NCBI GenBank assembly: GCA_017442765.1
Contig: JAFRZC010000115.1
Span: forward strand, 1 to 6,489
DNA: 6,489 nt
From: Prevotella sp.
GTDB lineage: Bacteria; Bacteroidota; Bacteroidia; Bacteroidales; Bacteroidaceae
Direction: 5' to 3'
In this document: piece after piece, positions 1 to 6,375 of the stretch
Position numbering within the stretch: position 1 is the first letter of the stretch
Layout: each line of letters starts with the position of its first letter
Translations under genes and position numbers: made by a program
The notes under the pieces: generated by a model
Told to the model about the DNA's origin: nothing
Databases searched by the model: none
What the model saw: the letters and a program-made list of their open reading frames with translations, nothing else

Positions 1-743
1 ATCTCGCGGATGTTGATTTCGGGATTGAAATTGGTGGCGAAAGCCTTGTGGTGGTCGCCGGCGTTGCAATCGACGATGTCGAGATAGTGAATTTCGTCGA
101 AGTGGTGCTTGGCAGCATAGGCGGTGTAAATGCCCGAGACGCCCGGGTCGAAGCCGCATCCGAGGATAGCCGTCAGTCCGGCCTGTTCGAAACGCTCTTT
201 ATAAGCCCACTGCCACGAATACTCAAAGTGCGCCTCGTCCTTCGGCTCGTAGTTGGCTGTGTCGAGATAGTTGCATCCGCAGGCCAGGCAAGCTTCCATG
301 ATGGTGAGGTCTTGATAAGGCAGGGCGAGGTTGATGACCAGCTCGGGGCGGTAGTCGGAAAAGAGAGCCTTGAGCTGCTCCACGTCGTCGGCATCCACCT
401 GTGCTGTTTTGATGGGCATGGTGTATCCCTTGGCATGGATGGCCTTTACGAGCGCGTCGCATTTCTCCTTGCGACGGCTGGCAATCATGAAATCTGTGAA
501 CACATCGGGGTTCTGCGCAATCTTGAACGCAGCAACGGTGGCGACTCCTCCGGCGCCAATCATTAGTACTTTGCTCATTTTTATTCTTTGTTCTTTGATG
601 ATTTCCTTGTTTACTCGTTTGTTTACTTTGGTCTTGTCGGCCACAATCATGAAGTCGGTGAAGACGTCTGTCCGTTCACCGTCCTTGCGCTCGGCGACGG
701 TTCCGTCGAGCCGGTCGCGGTCAAGCTTGAATATACGTGCCAT
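1..743 (-). CDS. Saccharopine dehydrogenase family protein (carboxyspermidine/carboxynorspermidine dehydrogenase type), 3' end outside the window
   Basis: Family members of this type in Bacteroidota reductively condense aspartate semialdehyde with a diamine, using NADPH, to make carboxy-(nor)spermidine for polyamine synthesis in the cytosol; assigning that role rather than a lysine-pathway role is inference. The family-typical protein begins at the ATG at 578 (MSKVLMIGAGGVATVAAF). Counting from there, a Rossmann nucleotide-binding loop GAGGVA lies at residues 8-13, NLALPYQDLTIMEACL at 83-98, a conserved NYLDTANYEPKDE at 103-115 and CGFDPGVSG at 141-149. 192 residues are visible before the window edge. 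The frame stays open 55 codons further upstream to an ATG at 743. That ATG has AAAAGG 9 bases before it and a perfect promoter giving a leader of about 24 bases, and most codons of the extension end in G or C. I therefore place the start at 743, with 578 as an alternative or second start. The extension resembles the enzyme's own N-terminus. Enzyme family is near certain; start moderately so. Confidence 0.88.
   Translation of the reverse strand, partial: MARIFKLDRDRLDGTVAERKDGERTDVFTDFMIVADKTKVNKRVNKEIIKEQRIKMSKVLMIGAGGVATVAAFKIAQNPDVFTDFMIASRRKEKCDALVKAIHAKGYTMPIKTAQVDADDVEQLKALFSDYRPELVINLALPYQDLTIMEACLACGCNYLDTANYEPKDEAHFEYSWQWAYKERFEQAGLTAILGCGFDPGVSGIYTAYAAKHHFDEIHYLDIVDCNAGDHHKAFATNFNPEINIRE
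483..539 (-). repeat. Downstream copy of the duplicated segment, inside the enzyme's Rossmann domain
   Basis: This is the family-typical copy, residues 14-32 counted from the ATG at 578, covering the first helix and the start of the second strand of the nucleotide-binding fold. Its diverged partner is at 645-701. Confidence 0.7.
645..701 (-). repeat. Upstream copy of a duplicated N-terminal segment
   Basis: Reading down from the ATG at 743, residues 15-33 are TVAERKDGERTDVFTDFMI. The enzyme proper has TVAAFKIAQNPDVFTDFMI at residues 14-32 (539-483). The two align without a gap, with 12 of 19 identical, and both lie at the same distance from an ATG and from a similar opening (MARIFKL versus MSKVLMI). 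Within DVFTDFMI the codons differ mainly at third positions (GTC/GTG, ACC/ACA, GAC/GAT). The upstream copy has lost the glycine-rich loop, having DRDRLDG where the enzyme has GAGGVA. This looks like an old partial tandem duplication with an offset of 162 bases. Confidence 0.7.
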
Positions 744-752
744 GGTCTTGCG

Positions 753-758
753 CCTTTT
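753..758 (-). promoter_or_regulatory. Ribosome binding site supporting the start at 743
   Basis: On the minus strand AAAAGG stands 9 bases before the ATG at 743. The ATG at 578 has only an A-rich stretch (AAAGAACAAAGAATAAAA) in front of it, which is also a usual Bacteroidota arrangement, so both starts could be used. Confidence 0.5.
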
Positions 759-771
759 CAATATGGGTAGG

Positions 772-802
772 CAAAGGTAATGGAATTTACAGAGATTACA
801 AA
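772..802 (-). promoter_or_regulatory. Bacteroidota sigma-ABfr-type promoter for the dehydrogenase gene
   Basis: On the minus strand TTTG (802-799) is followed after exactly 19 bases by TACCTTTG (779-772), a perfect match to the known Bacteroidota consensus TTTG-N19-TAnnTTTG. Transcription should begin a few bases further left, near 766-768, about 24 bases before the ATG at 743. Confidence 0.8.
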
Positions 803-831
803 ATAAAAAAGTAAAAAAGTTTTCCTTTTCT

Positions 832-862
832 TTCGCTTAATCGATTTTTTGCACTACCTTTG
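832..862 (+). promoter_or_regulatory. Bacteroidota-type promoter for the dxs-trkA-trkH operon
   Basis: TTCG (832-835, one mismatch to the TTTG -33 box), then 19 bases, then a perfect -7 box TACCTTTG (855-862). It is divergent from the dehydrogenase promoter; the two -33 boxes are about 30 bases apart. The expected transcription start is near 867-870, which gives dxs a leader of about 105 bases. Confidence 0.7.
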
Positions 863-976
863 CTCCCGAAAACGGTGCGAAGTTGGGCTGCACCTCAGCA
901 TAAAACTTGTTTTCTGCATTCGGTTTGCGCCAGCTTTGCCCCCGAAACCATAATCTTAAACGATACGGAAAATATA
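863..976 (+). other. dxs leader with a repeated promoter-like element
   Basis: The stretch between the -7 box and the proposed dxs start contains no ATG in the dxs frame. The 16-base element CTTTGCTCCCGAAAAC at 858-873, overlapping the -7 box, recurs as CTTTGCCCCCGAAACC at 934-949 (14 of 16 identical). The second copy also makes a -7-like box, CAGCTTTG at 931-938, one mismatch from consensus, so it may be a second weaker promoter closer to dxs. A short GGTGC/GCACC inverted repeat (874-878 with 889-893) could form a small hairpin. No known riboswitch is recognised. Confidence 0.4.
967..972 (+). promoter_or_regulatory. Possible ribosome binding site for the TTG start of dxs
   Basis: GGAAAA ends 4 bases before the TTG at 977, and its GGA ends 7 bases before. 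This is acceptable spacing and the main reason to prefer this start over the GTG at 875 or the TTG at 860, which would add 34 or 39 residues unlike any DXS N-terminus. Confidence 0.4.
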
Positions 977-2821
977 TTGTTATCGGACATTAACACTCCT
1001 GCTGATTTGCGGCGGCTGCGTGTTGAGCAACTGCCGGAGGTGTGTAGCGAGTTGCGTCAGCGCATCATAGAAGAATGTGCCGTCAATCCCGGACACTTTG
1101 CCTCATCGCTTGGGGCGGTGGAGTTGACGGTTGCCCTGCATTATGTTTTCAATACACCTGACGACAGGCTTGTCTGGGATGTGGGTCATCAGGCCTACGG
1201 GCATAAGATACTCACTGGCCGCCGCGATGCTTTTCACACAAACAGGAAGTTAGGCGGGCTGAGACCGTTTCCTTCACCCGAGGAAAGCGAATACGACACG
1301 TTTGCCTGCGGTCATGCCTCGAACAGCATCTCCGCTGCGCTGGGCATGGCCGTCGCTGCCACCCGGAGGAATGAAAAGACGAAGGTGGTGGCTGTCATCG
1401 GCGACGGTGCGATGAGCGGCGGTCTGGCTTTCGAGGGTTTGAATAATGTTTCGTCAACTCCGAACAACCTGCTCATCGTACTCAACGACAACGACATGTC
1501 CATCGACCGTGCTGTCGGGGGCATGGAAAGGTATCTGCTCAACCTCGACACCAATGCCACCTACAACCGCCTGCGCTTCAAGGCTTCGCGATGGCTGGGC
1601 GAGCGCGGCTATCTCTCCGACCGGCGCAAGAATCGCATCCTCCGCTTCAACAATGCCCTGAAGTCGGCATTGGCCAATCAGCAGAACATTTTTGAGGGCA
1701 TGAACATCCGCTACTTCGGCCCGTTTGACGGGCACGATGTGCGGGAAATCGTTCGTGTGCTCAGGCAGATTAAGGACATGAAAGGGCCGAAGCTGCTACA
1801 CCTGCATACCACGAAGGGCAAGGGCTACGAGCCAGCCGAGAAGAGCCAGACCGAGTGGCATGCTCCAGGGAAGTTCGACCCTGACACTGGTGAACGCATT
1901 GCCGACAACGACGACAACAAACCTCCGCGTTTCCAGGATGTATTCGGTGAGACGTTGCTCGAGCTGGCACGGCAAAACGATAAAATCGTGGGCATCACGC
2001 CGGCCATGCCTACAGGCTGTTCGATGAGCATCATGATGCGCGAGATGCCTGAGCGGTGTTTCGATGTGGGCATTGCCGAAGGTCATGCCGTCACGTTCTC
2101 CGGCGGGTTGGCCAAGGACGGGTTGCGGCCTTTCTGCAACATCTATTCCGCCTTTGCCCAGCGTGCCTATGACAACATTATCCACGATGCGGCGTTGCTG
2201 CATCTGCCCGTTGTTATCTGTCTCGACCGTGCCGGACTGGTCGGCGAGGACGGAGCCACCCATCACGGCATGTTCGACCTTGCCGCCCTGCGGCCCATTC
2301 CCAATACCATCATCGCCTCGCCTATGGATGAGCACGAGCTGCGACGGCTGATGTTTACCGCCTCGAAACACGAGAGCGGCCCGTTTGTCATCCGCTATCC
2401 TCGTGGTCGCGGCTCACTCGTGGACTGGCGATGTCCGTTGGAGACTGTCGGGGTCGGGACTGGTCGCTGTCTGCGCGACGGCAAGGGCGTGGCCGTGCTG
2501 TCGATAGGGCCGATAGGGAAGGAGATAGAGCAGATTGGCGGCAGCTTTGCACATTATGATATGCGCTTCCTCAAGCCCCTTGACGAGAGCATCCTGAATG
2601 AGGTGGCCGAGCGGTTCGACCGTATCGTCACCATCGAAGATGGTGTGCGTGCAGGCGGTATGGGCTCGGCAGTGCTCGAATGGATGGCCGACCACGGCTA
2701 TTCTCCCCGTGTCACGCGGCTCGGTCTGCCCGACCGGTTTGTGGAGCATGGCACGATGGCCGAGCTGAGGAAGATAGTGGGGCTCGATGCCGAGAGCATC
2801 AGAGCGGCAATTGACAATTGA
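977..2821 (+). CDS. dxs: 1-deoxy-D-xylulose-5-phosphate synthase (DXS)
   Basis: This cytosolic thiamine-diphosphate enzyme condenses pyruvate with glyceraldehyde 3-phosphate to give DXP, the first step of the MEP isoprenoid route and a precursor of thiamine and pyridoxal phosphate. With the TTG at 977 as residue 1 it has 614 residues, near the usual ~620-645. Visible motifs are HQAYGHK (71-77), [10 protein letters not shown] (112-121), the thiamine-diphosphate/metal motif from GDG (142-144) to NDN (170-172), the catalytic glutamate E368 in [12 protein letters not shown], and [15 protein letters not shown] (417-431) of the transketolase pyrimidine-binding domain. The C-terminal domain runs from about 490. 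The frame is open back to a TTG at 860, but that codon lies inside the -7 box. No ATG exists near the family-typical N-terminus; TTG 977 is preceded by GGAAAA (967-972). An ATA at 950 is where an ATG would give a better-sized N-terminus. It is first in the operon, 12 bases before trkA. Confidence 0.96.
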   Translation: MLSDINTPADLRRLRVEQLPEVCSELRQRIIEECAVNPGHFASSLGAVELTVALHYVFNTPDDRLVWDVGHQAYGHKILTGRRDAFHTNRKLGGLRPFPSPEESEYDTFACGHASNSISAALGMAVAATRRNEKTKVVAVIGDGAMSGGLAFEGLNNVSSTPNNLLIVLNDNDMSIDRAVGGMERYLLNLDTNATYNRLRFKASRWLGERGYLSDRRKNRILRFNNALKSALANQQNIFEGMNIRYFGPFDGHDVREIVRVLRQIKDMKGPKLLHLHTTKGKGYEPAEKSQTEWHAPGKFDPDTGERIADNDDNKPPRFQDVFGETLLELARQNDKIVGITPAMPTGCSMSIMMREMPERCFDVGIAEGHAVTFSGGLAKDGLRPFCNIYSAFAQRAYDNIIHDAALLHLPVVICLDRAGLVGEDGATHHGMFDLAALRPIPNTIIASPMDEHELRRLMFTASKHESGPFVIRYPRGRGSLVDWRCPLETVGVGTGRCLRDGKGVAVLSIGPIGKEIEQIGGSFAHYDMRFLKPLDESILNEVAERFDRIVTIEDGVRAGGMGSAVLEWMADHGYSPRVTRLGLPDRFVEHGTMAELRKIVGLDAESIRAAIDN

Positions 2822-2833
2822 TAATTATGAATT

Positions 2834-4177
2834 ATGAAAATCATCATCTGCGGCGCATACGCCATCGGTAATCACCTTGCCATGTTGCTGGCACGCGACA
2901 ACGAGGACATCACGCTCATCGACCAGAGCACGGAGAAGCTGGCGCAGGTGGGAGCCAACTACGACCTGCTCACCATGCAGGCTCCGCCCAACAGCATCAA
3001 GGCACTCAAGGAGGCCGGTGCCGGTCATGCCGACCTGTTTATTGCCGTCACCCCCGACGAGAGTCTGAACATGAACGCCTGCATGCTGGCCAAGGCTCTC
3101 GGCACGAAGAAGACGGTGGCCAAGGTAGATAAGTCGGAATACATGGAGCCCGACGTGCAAGCGTTCTTCGCCAAGCTGGGCATCGACTCGCTCATCTATC
3201 CCGAGCAGCTTGCCGCGCGCGACATCATCAGCGGACTGAAAATGTCGTGGGTGCGCCAGCGGTGGGACGTGCACGACGGCGCGCTCGTCATGCTCGGCAT
3301 CAAGATTCGCGAGACCTGCGAAATCATGAACCAGCCGCTTCGTGACCTCTGCGGTCCCGACGACCCCTATCACATCGTTGCCATCAAGCGCGGTCAGAAC
3401 ACCATCATCCCGGGCGGCAACGATGAGTTGAAACTCTACGACCTTGCCTACTTCATGACCACCAAGCCCTATATTCCCTACATCCGCAAGATTGTGGGCA
3501 AGGAGCAGTATGCCGACGTGAAGAACGTGATGATTATGGGTGGCGGCAAGACCGCCGTGCGGGCTGTCAGGCAGATGCCCGAGTACATGAAGGTGAAAAT
3601 CATCGAGCCCGACGCGGCACGGTGTGAGCATCTGAACGATCTGCTCGAGGACGGGCAGGCCCTCATCATCAACGGCGACGGGCGCGACATTCCGCTGCTC
3701 ACCGAGGAAGGCATCCGCAACACGCAGGCCTTCGTGGCCCTTACCGGAAATGCCGAGACCAATATCCTTGCCTGCCTTGCCGCGAAGCGCATGGGCGTGC
3801 GGAAGACCGTCGCCATGGTCGAGAACCTCGACTATGCCACGATGGCCGAGAGCCTCGACATCGGCACCGTCATCAACAAGAAAGTCATTGCCGCCTCGCA
3901 TATTTACCAGATGATGTTCGATGCCAATGTTCACAACGTCCACTTCATCACCAGTGCCAACGCCGACGTGGCCGAGTTCATACCCCTGAAAGGCTCGAAG
4001 GTGACGAAGAAGCTCGTGCGCGACCTCGACCTGCCGCGGGGCATGACCATCGGCGGCATCGTCAGGGGAGGCGAGGGAATGCTCGTGTCGGGCAACACGC
4101 AGATTGAGGCCGGCGACTCGGTCATGGTGTTCTGCCACAACCAGAACATGAAGAAAATAGAAAAGCTGTTCCTATGA
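2834..4177 (+). CDS. trkA: Trk system potassium uptake protein TrkA
   Basis: This peripheral cytosolic protein gates the TrkH potassium channel in response to bound nucleotides. Its 447 residues show the full TrkA plan of two RCK units: RCK-N about 1-120, RCK-C about 140-220, second RCK-N about 229-350 and second RCK-C about 367-447. The first Rossmann loop reads GAYAIG (7-12), with tyrosine at the second glycine of GxGxxG. It is followed by DITLID with D30 at the end of the second strand, where NAD(H) ribose is normally held. The second loop reads GGGKTA (236-241), again short of one glycine, with E258 at the matching strand end (KIIEPD). The start lies 12 bases after the dxs stop and has no Shine-Dalgarno sequence, only AT-rich sequence. 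An out-of-frame ATG at 2827 is ignored. The trkH gene follows 30 bases on, so the gate and the channel are made together. Confidence 0.95.
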   Translation: MKIIICGAYAIGNHLAMLLARDNEDITLIDQSTEKLAQVGANYDLLTMQAPPNSIKALKEAGAGHADLFIAVTPDESLNMNACMLAKALGTKKTVAKVDKSEYMEPDVQAFFAKLGIDSLIYPEQLAARDIISGLKMSWVRQRWDVHDGALVMLGIKIRETCEIMNQPLRDLCGPDDPYHIVAIKRGQNTIIPGGNDELKLYDLAYFMTTKPYIPYIRKIVGKEQYADVKNVMIMGGGKTAVRAVRQMPEYMKVKIIEPDAARCEHLNDLLEDGQALIINGDGRDIPLLTEEGIRNTQAFVALTGNAETNILACLAAKRMGVRKTVAMVENLDYATMAESLDIGTVINKKVIAASHIYQMMFDANVHNVHFITSANADVAEFIPLKGSKVTKKLVRDLDLPRGMTIGGIVRGGEGMLVSGNTQIEAGDSVMVFCHNQNMKKIEKLFL

Positions 4178-4196
4178 ATTTAGTAAGAGGGGAGAG

Positions 4197-4201
4197 AGGA
4201 G
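4197..4201 (+). promoter_or_regulatory. Strong Shine-Dalgarno sequence for trkH
   Basis: AGGAG lies 6 bases before the trkH ATG at 4208, within a purine run (4187-4204, GAGGGGAGAGAGGAGAGA). Classical Shine-Dalgarno sites are uncommon in Bacteroidota, and neither trkA nor the rightmost gene in this window has one. It may raise TrkH translation relative to TrkA. Confidence 0.6.
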
Positions 4202-4207
4202 AGATAT

Positions 4208-5665
4208 ATGATTAACCTGAAGTCAGTCTATAAGGTGCTGGGCACGCTGCTTTTCATCGAGGCCGTGCTCATGCTGAGCTGTCTGGCCGTCACGATCTGT
4301 TACCATGAGGACGACACGTTCACCTTCCTCACCTCGATATTGCTGACCGTCAGTCTTGGCTTCATCCTGAAATATCTGGGACGTGAGAGCAACGACAGCC
4401 TCAGCCGTCGCGATGCCTATCTGCTCGTGACACTCTCGTGGATGCTCTTCAGCCTTTGCGGTACGCTGCCTTTCATGATCGGCGGCTACATCACCAATTT
4501 CACCGATGCCTACTTTGAGTCTATTTCCGGCTTCACTACCACCGGAGCCACCATTGTCAGCCACGTAGAGCAGCTGCCCCATGGCCTGCTGTTCTGGCGG
4601 TCGCTCACCCAGTGGATAGGCGGGCTCGGAATAGTCTTCTTCACCATCGCCCTGCTGCCCTCCATGGTCGGCGGCACGGTCAAGGTGTTTGCCGCCGAGG
4701 CCACCGGCCCCATCCGCACGAAGCTCCATCCGAAGTTATCGACCACGGCCAAGTGGCTATGGGTGGTCTATGTGGTGCTCACGCTGTGCTGTGCCGGTGC
4801 GTACGCCCTTTGCGGGATGAGCCTGTTCGAGAGTGTCAACTACGCCATGACCACCACCGCCACCGGCGGCTTTGCCATCCACGACAACGGCTTGCAGCAT
4901 TTCTCCTCAGCCCCCATTGAGTACAGCTGCTCGCTGTTCTGCTTTCTCTCCGGCATCAACTTCACGCTGCTCTACTTCTCGCTGTCCAAATTGCGCCTGC
5001 GCAGCCTGTTCAAGAACACCGAGTTCAAGTTCTACTTCTGGTCGGCGACGGCGTTCACCATCGTCGTCATGCTCGCCCTCATCGTGCAGAGCGGCTACAA
5101 CGCGGAGCACGCTTTCCGCAGCGCGCTCTTTCAGGTTGTCACGTTCATCACCTCCACAGGCCTGTTCAACGAAGACGTGAGCGGCTGGCCCATGCTTGCC
5201 ATCCTCATCCTGCTCCTCTGCATGGTCATCGGAGCCAGCAGCGGCTCCACCAGCAGCGGTCTGAAGGGTATCCGCGTGGTCATGCTGTTCAAGGTCATGC
5301 GCAACGAGCTGCGACAGATACTCCACCCCAACGCCGTGCTGCCCCTGCGTGCCGGCGGGCAGAACATACCCATGCAGAAGCGCGTCACCCTGTTTGCCTT
5401 TTTCGCCTTCTTCTTCGCCATCAGCCTTGTCGCGGCCGCCAGCCTGCTCATGAGCGGGGTCGATGCGCCCAACGCGGTGAAGATAACGCTCAGCTGCATC
5501 AGCAACGTCGGCCCCGAGCTTGAGACCGGCATCGGGCAGAGCCTGTCGTGGGCAGGCCTGCCTGTGCATGTGAAATGGTTTTGTGCGATGCTCATGCTCG
5601 TAGGCCGTCTCGAAATCTTCAGTGTCATCGTCATCTTCACCCCCGCCTTCTGGAAAGAAAACTGA
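4208..5665 (+). CDS. trkH: Trk-type potassium uptake channel subunit TrkH
   Basis: Inner-membrane potassium-conducting subunit of the Trk system, working with TrkA. Its 485 residues show hydrophobic segments near 10-31, 38-55, 70-94, 134-151, 183-202, 240-258, 275-293, 328-342, 393-414 and 455-477. The four pore loops of the SKT (superfamily of K+ transporters) fold are visible: SGFTTTGATI (107-116), AMTTTATGGFAI (213-224), TFITSTGLFN (312-321) and SCISNVGPEL (429-438). Each keeps the filter glycine: G113, G220 or G221, G318 and G435. SRRDAY (66-71) is as in related TrkH proteins, and GASSGSTSSG (342-351) is a glycine/serine-rich stretch after the third pore. The C-terminus GRLEIFSVIVIFTPAFWKEN is typical of Bacteroidales TrkH, so the gene is full length. 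It is the last gene of the operon; no convincing intrinsic terminator follows. Confidence 0.96.
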   Translation: MINLKSVYKVLGTLLFIEAVLMLSCLAVTICYHEDDTFTFLTSILLTVSLGFILKYLGRESNDSLSRRDAYLLVTLSWMLFSLCGTLPFMIGGYITNFTDAYFESISGFTTTGATIVSHVEQLPHGLLFWRSLTQWIGGLGIVFFTIALLPSMVGGTVKVFAAEATGPIRTKLHPKLSTTAKWLWVVYVVLTLCCAGAYALCGMSLFESVNYAMTTTATGGFAIHDNGLQHFSSAPIEYSCSLFCFLSGINFTLLYFSLSKLRLRSLFKNTEFKFYFWSATAFTIVVMLALIVQSGYNAEHAFRSALFQVVTFITSTGLFNEDVSGWPMLAILILLLCMVIGASSGSTSSGLKGIRVVMLFKVMRNELRQILHPNAVLPLRAGGQNIPMQKRVTLFAFFAFFFAISLVAAASLLMSGVDAPNAVKITLSCISNVGPELETGIGQSLSWAGLPVHVKWFCAMLMLVGRLEIFSVIVIFTPAFWKEN

Positions 5666-5833
5666 TGAACAAACTGCCGCTGTCTTCACAACAGCAGCAG
5701 CCCACACAAAAAAACTCAAAGTATAAAAAATATTACAATCTGTTGCTTTCCGATATAATGACTTTTTTCTTATCTCGCGCAGAGTCATAGAGCTTACGCA
5801 GAGATTTCACTTATTTATACTCCCTTCTAATCA
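5666..5833. repeat. AT-rich intergenic region with degenerate CGCAGAG repeats (5772-5805)
   Basis: No gene is seen between the trkH stop and the stop of the convergent small gene. At 5778-5784 and 5797-5803 there is CGCAGAG, with a related CATAGAG at 5786-5792; read on the minus strand this is CTCTGCG, CTCTATG, CTCTGCG. The outer ATCTC-GCG (5772-5779) and CGC-A-GAGAT (5797-5805) can pair with a one-base bulge. No U-run of terminator quality follows on either strand, so I call it an intergenic repeat that might act as a weak bidirectional terminator. Confidence 0.4.
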
Positions 5834-6037
5834 CTACTCCCACACGTTGAACGACCAGACGGGTTCTATTTCATCGTCATCAAAGAAGTCGAGGCCTTCG
5901 TCAAAGGAGTTTCTTCTGGCCTCTGCCTCCTCGCCATCCTCGCCGATGTCTCCCCATGCCGACCAGTCGAGCAAATGGGTCATGATGTTCATATGTATCA
6001 GTTCAGTGTTGGGAGCTTGATATATTTTCTTTTCCAT
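5834..6037 (-). CDS. Small acidic tryptophan-containing protein, function unknown
   Basis: A 67-residue protein. The N-terminus MEKKIYQAPNTELIHMNIMTH fits a pattern often seen in short Bacteroidales proteins: lysines, an aromatic residue, a proline, then a T/E strand (K-x-Y-x-x-P-x-T-E). After LLDWSAWGD (22-30) the rest is strongly acidic, with EDGEEAEA (33-40), DEGLDFFDDDEIE (46-58), and an aromatic tail WSFNVWE (61-67). There is no signal peptide, transmembrane segment, zinc motif or double-glycine leader. The start is the only good ATG and lies 13 bases after the stop of the upstream secreted gene, so the two are probably co-transcribed. The resemblance in layout (conserved head, variable acidic tail) to precursor peptides is only suggestive. 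Family function is not known to me. Confidence 0.75.
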   Translation of the reverse strand: MEKKIYQAPNTELIHMNIMTHLLDWSAWGDIGEDGEEAEARRNSFDEGLDFFDDDEIEPVWSFNVWE

Positions 6038-6050
6038 TTTTCAATTCTTT

Positions 6051-6372
6051 TTATTTAATAATTACCTTTTTAACCGTTCCGTCTGTCATGCAGATGATGT
6101 TGATACCTTTCTGTGGAGAGGCAAGCATGCGGCCTTGCGTATCATAGACAGACTCAGCCTCACGGATGCTCTTTTCTACCTCGGCCTGTTCGATGGCGTT
6201 GACGATTTCGTCGTTGCCAATGGTCATAATCTCAAGAGTTTTTGCGCTGCTTAGATTTGCGTTGTGGAAGGTCACGCGGTGTGGGGGCAGCTTTACGTTG
6301 CCGTTGGCTGATTTGGAGAAGCTATCGCCGAAAACGGAAAGTAAGCTGAAAATGAAAACAAGTTACTTTCAT
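6051..6372 (-). pseudogene. Short secreted protein with type IX-secretion-like C-terminus, frameshifted just after the start
   Basis: The ATG at 6372 reads ATG AAA GTA ACT and then a frame that soon stops. Dropping one of the two A bases at 6363-6364 gives MKVLVFIFSLLSVFGDSF, a classic signal peptide, followed by an uninterrupted frame to the stop at 6051: 106 residues in all. The C-terminus VYDTQGRMLASPQKGIN, then a run ending KKVIIK, resembles the VYDLQGR...GLYI...KVVIK ending of type IX-sorted or related Prevotella surface proteins. The middle (KTLEIMTIGNDEIVNAIEQ) is not recognised. As the sequence stands, the frame holding the body is open only from a TAA at 6365-6363, and its first usual start is a GTG at 6275. 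That start would give a 74-residue product without a signal peptide. Either the gene is recently broken or one base is a sequencing error. Confidence 0.6.
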
Positions 6373-6375
6373 TCG

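Noticed and set aside
48..780. Plus-strand open frames (48-566, 370-780, 588-770)
   Set aside because: All lie opposite the dehydrogenase gene and its extension, which have clear protein similarity and a promoter on the minus strand.
860..976. Longer dxs beginning at the TTG at 860 or the GTG at 875
   Set aside because: TTG 860 lies inside the -7 box and GTG 875 only a few bases after the predicted transcript start. The added 34-39 residues (including [12 protein letters not shown]) have no DXS character.
2825..4138. A 437-codon open frame on the minus strand
   Set aside because: It lies wholly antisense to trkA, whose motifs are unmistakable. The frame stays open because trkA codons end mostly in G or C; the product is His/Asp/Val-rich and resembles no family.
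4907..5788. A 293-codon open frame on the minus strand
   Set aside because: It is antisense to trkH and gives a low-complexity Glu/Gln/Ala/Asp/Arg-rich product; a shadow of membrane-protein codon bias.
5772..5810. Intrinsic terminator after trkH
   Set aside because: The stem is short with a bulge, the loop is long, and neither side is followed by a proper U-run. Kept only as a repeat.
5834..6037. The 67-residue protein as a RiPP precursor
   Set aside because: No double-glycine leader, no core-like Cys/Ser/Thr-rich tail, and no maturase, protease or transporter gene in the window.
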